A stretch of DNA of 6,351 nucleotides from Bacteroidales bacterium (lineage in GTDB: Bacteria > Bacteroidota > Bacteroidia > Bacteroidales > Marinilabiliaceae), in contig SFOL01000101.1 in the NCBI GenBank assembly GCA_004552385.1, positions 1 to 6,351 of the forward strand, given 5' to 3'. The translations under genes were made by a program, and so were the position numbers. The stretch's first letter is position 1. Every line of letters begins with the position of its first letter. Positions 1-6,351 of the stretch are shown here, one piece after another. The notes beneath the pieces are model-generated. The model ran no database searches and was not told where the DNA came from. It saw only the letters and a list, made by a program, of their open reading frames with translations.

Positions 1-685
1 AGCCGTTAGCGTCATACTTCTCGATCACACCGTCTTCAGTGAAGACCATATAGGCGTCCAGACTTTCCTCGCCAGTAAGTTGACCAGTCACAGAGTGTTT
101 CAGCTGCGTCTCAAAGTCCTCGGACACGGTTGTCGTGTCGTTGACACCAATGCCCCACCATTTGCCCTCCTGCTGTGAAAACACGAGCGAGCCGTCACCG
201 CCGCAATAACCCATGTTGCCCCAGAAGACCTTTGAGTCGTTCCACTTGTAAACCTTACGGCCGGCATCGGAGCAGAAGAGCTTCTCAGCCACGGAGAGAT
301 TCTGCTTCACATAGACGTTGACGGTCTTGGTGGTCTCAATCTTCTCACCCTCGGCATCATAGATGCAGACATAAAACACCTGGTCAGGGTTTGAGCCGCG
401 GCTGGGAGCTATGGAGAACTCGCCCGAAGAGCCCACAGCGAGAATGTTCTCGCTGCCATCGGCCTTGAAGTTATAGACCTTGACAATGCGAGCCGGATTC
501 GTCGTGAACTTAAAATAGTTGCCATCGGCCGCAGGGTTGCCGTCCTTGTCGGTCTGGACAAGGTTGAAGCCCTCGGCTAAGGCCTCAGAAGAGACAGGAA
601 TGGTGTCAAAAGTGCCATCCTCCTCAATGGGGTCGCACGCAATGAGTGCGCAGGCGGCCGCCAGTAAGATATAATGTTTCTTCAT
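1..685 (-). CDS. Surface lipoprotein downstream of susCD (SusE/F position), 5' part only, cut by the window edge
   Basis: This gene starts at the ATG at 685-683 and stays open for 228 codons to the left edge without a stop, so the C-terminus is missing. I translated it by hand and saw no frameshift. The N-terminus is a short lipoprotein signal: MKKH, a hydrophobic stretch, then the lipobox ALIAC with the lipidated Cys at residue 17. The residues after it (DPIEED) are acidic, as in the export signal that sends Bacteroidota lipoproteins to the cell surface. Residues about 30-128 look like an Ig/PKD-type beta-sandwich, ending in an alternating strand near TVNVYV. From about 130 a second domain is rich in Trp, Gly and Asp, with W148, W155-G-N, C161-GG and W176-W177-G. 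I do not recognise a named family. Its place after a SusC/SusD pair suggests a SusE/F-like glycan-binding role; exposed Trp residues would fit carbohydrate stacking. That role is inferred from context. It is probably co-transcribed with the susD-like gene, 131 bp upstream. Confidence 0.8.
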   Translation of the reverse strand, partial: MKKHYILLAAACALIACDPIEEDGTFDTIPVSSEALAEGFNLVQTDKDGNPAADGNYFKFTTNPARIVKVYNFKADGSENILAVGSSGEFSIAPSRGSNPDQVFYVCIYDAEGEKIETTKTVNVYVKQNLSVAEKLFCSDAGRKVYKWNDSKVFWGNMGYCGGDGSLVFSQQEGKWWGIGVNDTTTVSEDFETQLKHSVTGQLTGEESLDAYMVFTEDGVIEKYDANG

Positions 686-707
686 TTTAAAAATCATGCC
701 TTTAGAT

Positions 708-787
708 GTGTGGCGTGCCGGGGCGACGAGCCTAATGGCCGGCCTGGGTCGCAAGCGGAGCACAATCCGCCGCCCCGGGCGTCACAC
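708..787 (-). repeat. GC-rich imperfect inverted repeat, possible branched RNA in the gap before the third gene
   Basis: The 131-bp gap between the susD-like stop and the next start (686-816) holds a strong inverted repeat. Read on the minus strand, GTGTGACGCCCGGGGCG (787-771) pairs with the region 725-708. The pairing gives 5 bp, one mismatch, 2 bp, a small internal loop, then up to 8 GC-rich bp. Between the arms lie two smaller hairpins: GCGGA/TCCGC (770-766 with 759-755, six-base loop) and GCGAC/GTCGC (752-748 with 727-723). The second competes with the last three pairs of the outer stem. The RNA could therefore form a three-way junction. No U-run follows directly; the five-U run just before the start codon is separated by over 10 nt, so a classic intrinsic terminator is unlikely. 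Possible roles are partial attenuation, RNA processing or stabilisation, or a dispersed REP-like element. The pairing is seen directly; the roles are inferred. Confidence 0.6.
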
Positions 788-816
788 TGTTTTTTGAATA
801 AGAACGCGCTACCCTG

Positions 817-2688
817 CTAATAAATTGGTGAGCTGGTCATGATACACTCGCTGCCGTTGTTCCATCCCGCATTCTGCTTTAGGACGCTCTCGTCGGCCGT
901 GATGTTGATCTGCGACTCGGGGATGGGCCAGAAGCCCTGTGTGTCAGCATAACGCTTAGCCCACGAACAAGAGGCGTGGTGCATAGTAGTCCAATTTCCC
1001 GTGTAGTTCACGCGTGTTCCATCCTTGCGTTGCAGAGTCTTTGCGGCAAGGCTCTCCTGGTCGCCAGGGGTGTAGCCGGACCAACGGCGGAGGTCGTTGA
1101 AGCGGAGGCCCTCGCCAGCGAACTCGAAGCGGCGCTCGTTCTGGATATTGGCCCAAGAATAGCCGATGGCGGGAAGTCCGACGCGCTCACGAACTTTGTT
1201 CATTCCGGAAGCGTCGCCAGTAAGCTCCGTGTGCATAAGGAGGATGTCCGCAAAGCGCATAAGAACCAAGTCGGTATAGTGAGAACCCTGCATGGCGTTG
1301 TCAGTGCCCGGGGTTGCGCCGCCGCCGTTCTCCTTTCGATAGAAATCCCAGAATGTGTAGGGTCCGGCAGTGAAGCTTTCGAAGTTACTCTTCTTGGTAG
1401 TCACCTCGCAGAGCTTCTTGTTGTAGAGGCCGGCATCCTCAGTGCAGCTGGTGGTGAAGGCGAAGTGCTCGAGCTCGTTCTGGCAGTCAATAATGGAAGC
1501 TGCCTTACGAGGGTCGTCACTGTTCCAGTCGTCCCACAACTGCGCATTGATGGTGCCCTGACCCCAGCCTTGAGCATAGGGGAACGTCTTTTCACCACCA
1601 TTGATGTTGCCGTTGCCGTCATCGTCGCAACGGAGCGAGCTATAGAGCGAAGCCATATTGCAGAATCCCATGCCGATAGTGCCGTCCCAGGAAGCCGTGT
1701 TGCCATACTGGATTTGAAAGAGCTGCTCGATATTGCCGTTGCCTGCCCAGAAAGTGCCGGCAGCAGCGAGATCCTTAGTGTAGTCGTAGTCGGGGGCTGT
1801 GAACTTATTGGTGTAGCCCCAAAGGAGTCGGTAGTCCTCCACGAGGCCGTTGCCGCTCTTATCCCTGACATCCTCGAGCACAGCGACAACGTCGGCCTTG
1901 GTGAGCGAGGTGGACAGGAGGCCGTCTTGCGAAGGGAGGGAGACGGCCTCGGGGTTAGCCTTGGCGAGCTCGCCAGCCTTCTTGTAGAAGCCCTCGTAGA
2001 ACATGTAGGCGCGAGCGAGGAAACCGCCGGCGGCAGCCTTGGTGGCATGCCCGTCGCCCAGGGTGGTGCCCCCGTAGCTCATGAGGTTATACGCGCTCAT
2101 GAAGTCGGCGAGGATGTGCGGGTAGATCTCGTTCTCCGCGCTTACCTGCGGGCACGGGGCGGGAGCCGCTGCAGCCCAGTAGGCGGGAATGTCACCCCAG
2201 AACTGCGCACCCCAGAGGTAGAAGAGTCCGCGCATGAAGTAAGCCTCGCCGATGAGCTGATTGCGAGTAGACTCCTCGATGCCGCTCATGACGGACGCGT
2301 CGGTGAAGAGGATGGCGTTGGCGCGTGAAATGGCCACATAGATGGTGTGCCAAGTGTTGTTTTTCTCGCTTCCAGAGACGCCGAAATAGTCCTGGTTAGT
2401 GACCATGAGGTGACCAAGTGCGTGGCTCTCCACGTCGCCTGTGCCTCCGGCGCCGTTGCAGTCGTCAGACACGAGGTTGTTGACGAAGAACGGGTTGTTA
2501 AGCGGGTTGTTAGAAATCTGGTTCAAGCAGCCATAGAGGGCGGCCAGCTCCTTGTTGAGGTCAGATGCGGACCCCGGGTAGTTGCCCGAGTTGGCCTCCG
2601 TATAGTTTTCGCTGTCGAGGAAGTCGTCGCACGCCGAGAAAGAGCATGCGAGAGACGCTGCGACTGCCATTGCTATAATCTTTTTCAT
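817..2688 (-). CDS. SusD/RagB-family nutrient-binding outer-membrane lipoprotein
   Basis: This is a surface lipoprotein that forms a lid over the SusC-like barrel and captures the substrate for import. It is complete at 623 residues, at the long end for the family. The signal peptide MKKIIAMAVAASLACSFSAC places the lipidated Cys at residue 20, followed by DDFLD, the usual SusD mature start. The helical TPR-like SusD fold is marked by EAYFMRGLFYLWGAQFWGDIP (148-168), LVLMRFADILLMHTE (474-488), NERRFEFAGEGLRFNDLRRW (517-536) and the C-terminal GFWPIPESQIN...LKQNAGW (585-609). All are standard family motifs. Residues 355-366 form a full EF-hand-type loop (D355, D357, N359, G360, I362, E366), so a bound calcium ion is likely. 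The mature protein has ten Cys besides the lipidated one, which seems many for the family. It starts 25 bp after the SusC-like stop, consistent with one transcript. The ligand cannot be read from the sequence. Confidence 0.97.
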   Translation of the reverse strand: MKKIIAMAVAASLACSFSACDDFLDSENYTEANSGNYPGSASDLNKELAALYGCLNQISNNPLNNPFFVNNLVSDDCNGAGGTGDVESHALGHLMVTNQDYFGVSGSEKNNTWHTIYVAISRANAILFTDASVMSGIEESTRNQLIGEAYFMRGLFYLWGAQFWGDIPAYWAAAAPAPCPQVSAENEIYPHILADFMSAYNLMSYGGTTLGDGHATKAAAGGFLARAYMFYEGFYKKAGELAKANPEAVSLPSQDGLLSTSLTKADVVAVLEDVRDKSGNGLVEDYRLLWGYTNKFTAPDYDYTKDLAAAGTFWAGNGNIEQLFQIQYGNTASWDGTIGMGFCNMASLYSSLRCDDDGNGNINGGEKTFPYAQGWGQGTINAQLWDDWNSDDPRKAASIIDCQNELEHFAFTTSCTEDAGLYNKKLCEVTTKKSNFESFTAGPYTFWDFYRKENGGGATPGTDNAMQGSHYTDLVLMRFADILLMHTELTGDASGMNKVRERVGLPAIGYSWANIQNERRFEFAGEGLRFNDLRRWSGYTPGDQESLAAKTLQRKDGTRVNYTGNWTTMHHASCSWAKRYADTQGFWPIPESQINITADESVLKQNAGWNNGSECIMTSSPIY

Positions 2689-2713
2689 AATTAGTTCATC
2701 AAAGATTTTAGAC

Positions 2714-5700
2714 TTAGAACTTGATGTTCACACCGGCGATATAAGTGCGCGCGGTCGGGTATAGGCCGAGGTCGACACCCTTAGCCCAGTCGTTGGTGCC
2801 GCCAGACGAACCGACCTCCGGGTCGACACCGGTGTACTTTGTGAAGCAGGCAAGGTTCTGCGCCTGGACGTAGAGGCGGATTTGGCCGAACGGGGAGTTC
2901 TTCCAAAGGTTCTTGGTGAAATCGTAGCCGATGGTCACGTTCTGAATCTTGAAGAAGTCGGCATCTTGCATATAGACGGTTGAGACCCAGCTGGTGTTCT
3001 CGTTAGACCATCCGAGGCGTGGCTTGCTGTTGCTCGTGCCCTCACCATGCCAACGATCGAAGACATCCGTGGTGTAGTTGGAGAACTGGTTGGCGAGGAG
3101 GCTGGTACGGTAGCACTGCATAATCTGATGGCCGAAGGCGCCGCTGCCGCTCACGCTGAAGTCAAGACCCTTCCAGTCGAGGCCGAGGGTGACACCGAGT
3201 GTAACATCGGGGTTCGGATCGCCAATCTCATGGCGGTCGTTAGCAAGGTCAAGCTTACCGTCGCCGTTCCAGTCGTCCCAAATACAATCGCCAGGGCGAG
3301 CATTATCGAGGACAGCCTTGCCCTCGGCGCGGGCTGCGTCAATCTGAGCCTGATTCTGCCATATTCCACTATAGCTCATGCCGCTGAAGTAGCCAATGGG
3401 GTGGCCCGTCTCGACGAGAGAGACGTAAGAAGAGTTCTGGAAGAGAGCGCTGGAGGTAGAGTCACCAATCTTGCCAGACGCCGTGCCGAGTTTGGTGACC
3501 TCATTCTTGTTAAAGGCCAAATTGACGTTGGCGTGGTAGTTGATGTCGCCCTTGGTGTCGTTCCATCCGAGAGCGATCTCGAAGCCCTTGTTCTCGACGT
3601 CGCCGCCGTTGATGTAGGCGGCCTCCTCGTAGCCGAAGACGTCAAGAGTGGGAGCCTGGACGAGCCAGTCCTTAGTAGTCTTCTTGTACCAGTCGAAGGT
3701 GAGCGAGAGGCGGCTGTCAAGGAAACGCGAGTCGAAGCCGACGTTGATCTGCTCAGAGGTCTCCCAGGTGACGTCCTCGTTAGGCTGGTTGCGAGCGTAG
3801 GCGCCCGTGACGTAGTTGTTGGGCAGAGTGGTGTAAGAGTTGTCGCTGCTGAACTTGTAGCCGTAGTCGGCGTAGTCAGAAGGAGAGAAACCCATGTTGG
3901 AGAGGTAGACGTAGTTGTCGATGTTGCAGTTGCCGTTCTGACCCCAAGAAGCACGGATCTTGAAGAAGTTCATCGTGTTAGCGACACTCTCCATGAAGCT
4001 CTCGTTGGTGACGACCCAACCGATAGAAGCAGAGGGGAAGAAGCCCCAACGGTTGCCGCGGGCGAAGTTGTTGGAAGCGTCGCCGCGGGCTATGAATGTG
4101 GCGAGGTACTTCTCGTTGTAGTTGTAGTTGACACGACCGAAGACAGACGCGATGGTGCCTTGCCCCTCGGTGGCGGTGCCGGATACGCCGCTAACCTGAT
4201 CAATGTTGTAGTTGGAGATGAGGTTATAATTGTATCCGTTGAGGATGAGCGAGTTGAGCTTATCGATGCCGGACTTGGCCTCAGCGCTCATATCCATGCT
4301 CCAGAGCGACTTCTCGACAGACTGGCCGACGAGAACGTCGAAGTGGTTACCGGCGAACTCGGGCACGACGTAAGATATGGTGTTCTCAACGTTGATGCTG
4401 GAGCTTGCGGAGGTCTCCTGAAAGCAGCTGTAGTTTGAGCCCGAATCAGTCGATGTTGCACTGTAAGGCATAGCGACGCGCTTGTTGGCTCTTGCGCTGT
4501 AACCGGTGTTGAACTGTCCACGGTACTTGAGATCCTTGATGAACTCGACCTCGAGGAAGAAAGTGGCTCCGACACCGAAGTCGCGGTTGCGGTTGATGGA
4601 GTTGAGTCCACCATTGTAGAGCATCTGGAGCGGGTTGCTGAAAATCATAGAAGAGAAGCCGAGGCCATCCTTCTCGTAGCTCGTGAGCGAGCCGTCCTCG
4701 TTATAGGCCGGGGTGAGCGGCGAGGCGTTATACGCATTGTGGATGATGTTCCAGTAGCCGTTGCCCTCGGGGAGGTCGTGGCTCTTGTGATACCAGAAAG
4801 AGAGGTTCTCGCCAATCTTCACGACGTTGCGTCCGTCTTTAGCACTCTTGTAGAGGACATGGTCGGAGTTGATTCGGCCGCCGTAGCGGCGATAGCTTGA
4901 AGCGTTGTCGGCACCGATGATGCCGTCCTGGTCCGAGTAGTTGATTGACATGGCGAACTTGGAGCGATCCGTGCCGCCGGTGAGGCTGAACGAGTGGCTG
5001 TGCTGTATGGCGTCCTTGTTACGGAACTCCTCGAACCAGTCGGTGCCGTCCCAGCCATTGTTGATCTTGTCGAGGACAGCCTGGGGAACCATCAAAGACC
5101 AGTCGACAGGCGAGCCAGTCTCGTTGAACGTGGCCTCGTTGACGACCTTCATGTAGTCGTGAGCGCCGAGGGTCGCGGGACGCTTGAGAGGATTGGACAC
5201 GCCGACATAGCCGTCGTACTGAGCGGTGACCTTGCCCTCCTTGCCCTGCTTGGTGGTGACGAGTATGACGCCGTTGGCAGCTCGAGCGCCGTAGATGGCT
5301 GCGGAGGCGGCATCCTTGAGGACGTCGATGCTCTCGATGTCATTGGGGTTGAGACCGTTGAGACCGTCATCTGCCGTGCCGCTTTGGACTCCGTCAATGA
5401 TAAGGAGAGGAGAGGATGTGCCAATGGTGCCCGCGCCGCGGATGTTGACCTTAAAGCCCTTGCCAGGCTGAGCCGAAGACTGGGTGATGTTCACACCAGG
5501 CGAGACCGCCTGCATGGCGGTGAGGGCGTTGGTGGTGTTGAGCTTTGCGATCTCACCGCCGTCGACCTGCACGGTAGCGCCCGTGACGAGCTTCTTCTTC
5601 TGCACACCGTAACCGACGACAACGACCTCGTCAAGGTCAGAAGCCTCCTCTGCGAGGCTTACGTTGATGGGCGCGCCGTTGAAGACGACCTCCTGATTCT

Positions 5701-5983
5701 GGAAACCAAGGAACGAGAAGACGACCGTGGCACCATTGTCGACCTGCAAGCTGTACTTACCGTCCATATCGGTTATGGTTCCGATAGTGGTGCCTTTAAC
5801 GACCACATTAACGCCCGGCAGAGGCAGCCCGTCAGAAGCTGATACCACCGTTCCGGACAGGGCGCCGCCCTGTGCGAAGCAGTCAGAAGTCACCATGCCC
5901 TGCCCAACGGAGAAGAGCAATGCGAGCAGCCACACCAAAATAGTGCGCCTGCCGCTGAGTTTAATTCCGCTTAGATTTGACAT
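2714..5983 (-). CDS. SusC/RagA-family TonB-dependent outer-membrane transporter
   Basis: This is a 22-stranded beta-barrel importer that takes up oligosaccharides or other large nutrients with its SusD partner, powered by TonB-ExbBD. It is complete at 1089 residues. The signal peptide has a basic start (GRR at 11-13) and a hydrophobic core (14-31), with probable cleavage after CFA (37). Residues 41-111 are the carboxypeptidase-regulatory-like (CarboxypepD_reg) domain. A DEVVVVGYG TonB-box-like stretch follows at 118-126. The plug (about 128-245) shows IRGAG, LLIIDGV and the family signature IESIDVLKDAASAAIYGARA (216-235). Barrel motifs include YNEKYLATF...FFPSASIGW (622-656), GGDVENKGFE (793-802), DFFKIQNVTIGYDF (1009-1022) and YVQAQNL...GVDPEV (1038-1057), ending in the aromatic NIKF. 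An acidic loop at 904-916 (D904, N906, D908, G909, D912, D916) is the calcium-loop-like motif common in SusC proteins. There is no N-terminal STN domain, so direct anti-sigma signalling by this protein is unlikely. Substrate unknown. Confidence 0.97.
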   Translation of the reverse strand: MSNLSGIKLSGRRTILVWLLALLFSVGQGMVTSDCFAQGGALSGTVVSASDGLPLPGVNVVVKGTTIGTITDMDGKYSLQVDNGATVVFSFLGFQNQEVVFNGAPINVSLAEEASDLDEVVVVGYGVQKKKLVTGATVQVDGGEIAKLNTTNALTAMQAVSPGVNITQSSAQPGKGFKVNIRGAGTIGTSSPLLIIDGVQSGTADDGLNGLNPNDIESIDVLKDAASAAIYGARAANGVILVTTKQGKEGKVTAQYDGYVGVSNPLKRPATLGAHDYMKVVNEATFNETGSPVDWSLMVPQAVLDKINNGWDGTDWFEEFRNKDAIQHSHSFSLTGGTDRSKFAMSINYSDQDGIIGADNASSYRRYGGRINSDHVLYKSAKDGRNVVKIGENLSFWYHKSHDLPEGNGYWNIIHNAYNASPLTPAYNEDGSLTSYEKDGLGFSSMIFSNPLQMLYNGGLNSINRNRDFGVGATFFLEVEFIKDLKYRGQFNTGYSARANKRVAMPYSATSTDSGSNYSCFQETSASSSINVENTISYVVPEFAGNHFDVLVGQSVEKSLWSMDMSAEAKSGIDKLNSLILNGYNYNLISNYNIDQVSGVSGTATEGQGTIASVFGRVNYNYNEKYLATFIARGDASNNFARGNRWGFFPSASIGWVVTNESFMESVANTMNFFKIRASWGQNGNCNIDNYVYLSNMGFSPSDYADYGYKFSSDNSYTTLPNNYVTGAYARNQPNEDVTWETSEQINVGFDSRFLDSRLSLTFDWYKKTTKDWLVQAPTLDVFGYEEAAYINGGDVENKGFEIALGWNDTKGDINYHANVNLAFNKNEVTKLGTASGKIGDSTSSALFQNSSYVSLVETGHPIGYFSGMSYSGIWQNQAQIDAARAEGKAVLDNARPGDCIWDDWNGDGKLDLANDRHEIGDPNPDVTLGVTLGLDWKGLDFSVSGSGAFGHQIMQCYRTSLLANQFSNYTTDVFDRWHGEGTSNSKPRLGWSNENTSWVSTVYMQDADFFKIQNVTIGYDFTKNLWKNSPFGQIRLYVQAQNLACFTKYTGVDPEVGSSGGTNDWAKGVDLGLYPTARTYIAGVNIKF

Positions 5984-6351
5984 AAAAGGATTTATTGATT
6001 TTTAATACTCTATGAAAACGAAACCATAAGGTCTCATTCAATTTCAAAATCTAACCGACACAAAGTTGTAAAAAAAAATGACACTTTTAGAACTTTCCTT
6101 CAGAATATTTTAAGATTTCCGCAGATGGACAAAAGTGTATAAATAACGACCCCAAAAACCATCAAATAATTAATTTCCAGCCACTTCCAAATACGCCACG
6201 CGCAGCAGCCTCGTATAACCCCGTCCACCACATGCGCAATCGTTTGCAGTCTGAAAACGATTGCGGGAATAGCATAAAATTGATAAAATAGTATAACCGT
6301 TAGCTTATATTTTATTTGCGCTCTGGCATGGCGGGTGGCGCATAATGTTAT
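5984..6351 (-). promoter_or_regulatory. Upstream regulatory region and 5' leader of the susC-like gene
   Basis: This 368-bp region is clearly AT-richer than the genes and I find no convincing gene in it. It should hold the operon promoter. The Bacteroidota consensus (TTTG at about -33, TAnnTTTG at about -7) has no complete match on the minus strand. The nearest are TAGATTTT (6053-6046), with a T-run (6078-6070) about 20 bases upstream; CAACTTTG (6068-6061); and CACTTTTG (6137-6130), preceded by TATA, with TTTG at 6166-6163. Leaders of roughly 55 to 140 nt would follow. The start codon is preceded by A/T-rich sequence without a Shine-Dalgarno site, as expected in this phylum. A weak AU hairpin (6096-6088 with 6070-6062, one mismatch) lies in the possible leader. 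The strong palindrome at 6235-6265 is listed separately. The promoter position remains unresolved. Confidence 0.5.
6235..6265. promoter_or_regulatory. Near-perfect 31-bp palindrome, candidate operator (LacI-type half-sites)
   Basis: CGCAATCGTTT (6235-6245) and AAACGATTGCG (6255-6265) are perfect inverted copies of 11 bp. The spacer continues the symmetry as CAG-T-CTG, so the whole element is symmetric about T6250 with one mismatched pair (6246/6254). Each arm also contains a smaller dyad centred on CG: GCAATCGTTTGC (6236-6247) and GAAAACGATTGC (6253-6264). This matches the general form of LacI-family operators, which are short palindromes with a central CG. No T-run follows on either strand, so a terminator is unlikely. 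It lies about 250 bp upstream of the susC-like start, beyond the candidate promoters. It could serve this operon or a divergent gene off the right edge. The symmetry is seen directly; the regulator family is inferred. Confidence 0.55.

Noticed and set aside
708..787. Intrinsic terminator separating the susD-like gene from the third gene.
   Set aside because: The stem is GC-rich, but no U-run follows it directly on the minus strand. The next gene starts 22 bp later, which is too close for an independent promoter to be likely.
976..2328. Long plus-strand open frame of 450 codons opposite the susD-like gene.
   Set aside because: It is a mirror of the codon pattern of the GC-rich SusD-like gene. 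Its translation is low-complexity in V, A, E and L and has no domain, and the opposite strand is unmistakably SusD.
3047..4438. Long plus-strand open frame of 463 codons opposite the susC-like gene, and a similar one at 4994-5842.
   Set aside because: Both are shadows of the SusC-like coding sequence. The translations are rich in V, A, E, D and G without motifs, and family signatures run continuously on the minus strand through the same bases.
6081..6138. Inverted 8-mers ACACTTTT (6081-6088) and AAAAGTGT (6131-6138) as an operator.
   Set aside because: They are short, A/T-rich, 42 bp apart and without further flanking symmetry. Such pairs are expected by chance in this composition.
6100..6351. 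Open minus-strand frame entering from the right edge, 83 codons to a TGA at 6102-6100, with a hydrophobic translation that could be a membrane protein C-terminus.
   Set aside because: The codons (many ATA, CTA, AGA and A/T-ending) differ from the genes beside it, no family motif is visible, the hydrophobicity follows from a T-rich strand, and the 31-bp palindrome lies inside it. A chance open frame is more likely, though the sequence beyond 6351 would settle it.
6316..6351. Promoter or start of a divergent plus-strand gene near the right edge (TTTATTTG, ATG at 6328).
   Set aside because: The ATG frame closes after a few codons and no spaced upstream element is present. A divergent gene may begin beyond the window but cannot be supported here.

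Overview
The window comes from a member of the Bacteroidota, most likely the order Bacteroidales. It carries the hallmark outer-membrane glycan uptake pair of that phylum: a SusC/RagA-family TonB-dependent transporter and a SusD/RagB-family surface lipoprotein. Its starts also lack Shine-Dalgarno sequences and follow A/T-rich stretches, as is usual in the phylum. The rather GC-rich coding sequence would suit Muribaculaceae or a similar gut or rumen group, but that placement is a guess.

All genes read on the minus strand, so transcription runs right to left. From right to left the layout is: (1) 6351-5984, an AT-rich non-coding region upstream of the transporter gene, containing a near-perfect 31-bp palindrome (6235-6265) and a few imperfect Bacteroidota promoter matches; (2) 5983-2714, a complete SusC-like transporter of 1089 residues; (3) a 25-bp gap; (4) 2688-817, a complete SusD-like lipoprotein of 623 residues; (5) 816-686, a 131-bp gap with a very GC-rich imperfect inverted repeat that could fold into a branched RNA; (6) 685-1, the first 228 codons of a third lipoprotein gene that runs off the left edge. 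Its position corresponds to that of SusE/SusF or other surface glycan-binding proteins.

Together this is the 5' part of a polysaccharide utilisation locus operon. The SusD-like lipoprotein should cap the SusC barrel and hand it oligosaccharides, or possibly another polymer breakdown product. The third lipoprotein probably helps hold the polymer at the cell surface. Energy would come from TonB-ExbBD. No glycoside hydrolase, regulator or inner-membrane transporter lies in the window, so the substrate cannot be named. I saw no tRNA, rRNA, CRISPR array, transposase or attachment site.

The items most worth a second look are non-coding: the 31-bp dyad upstream, whose half-sites resemble LacI-family operators, and the structured gap between the SusD-like gene and the third gene. 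Within the proteins, a complete EF-hand-type calcium loop in the SusD-like protein and an unrecognised Trp/Gly-rich domain in the third lipoprotein stand out. I found no evidence of a wholly new system.
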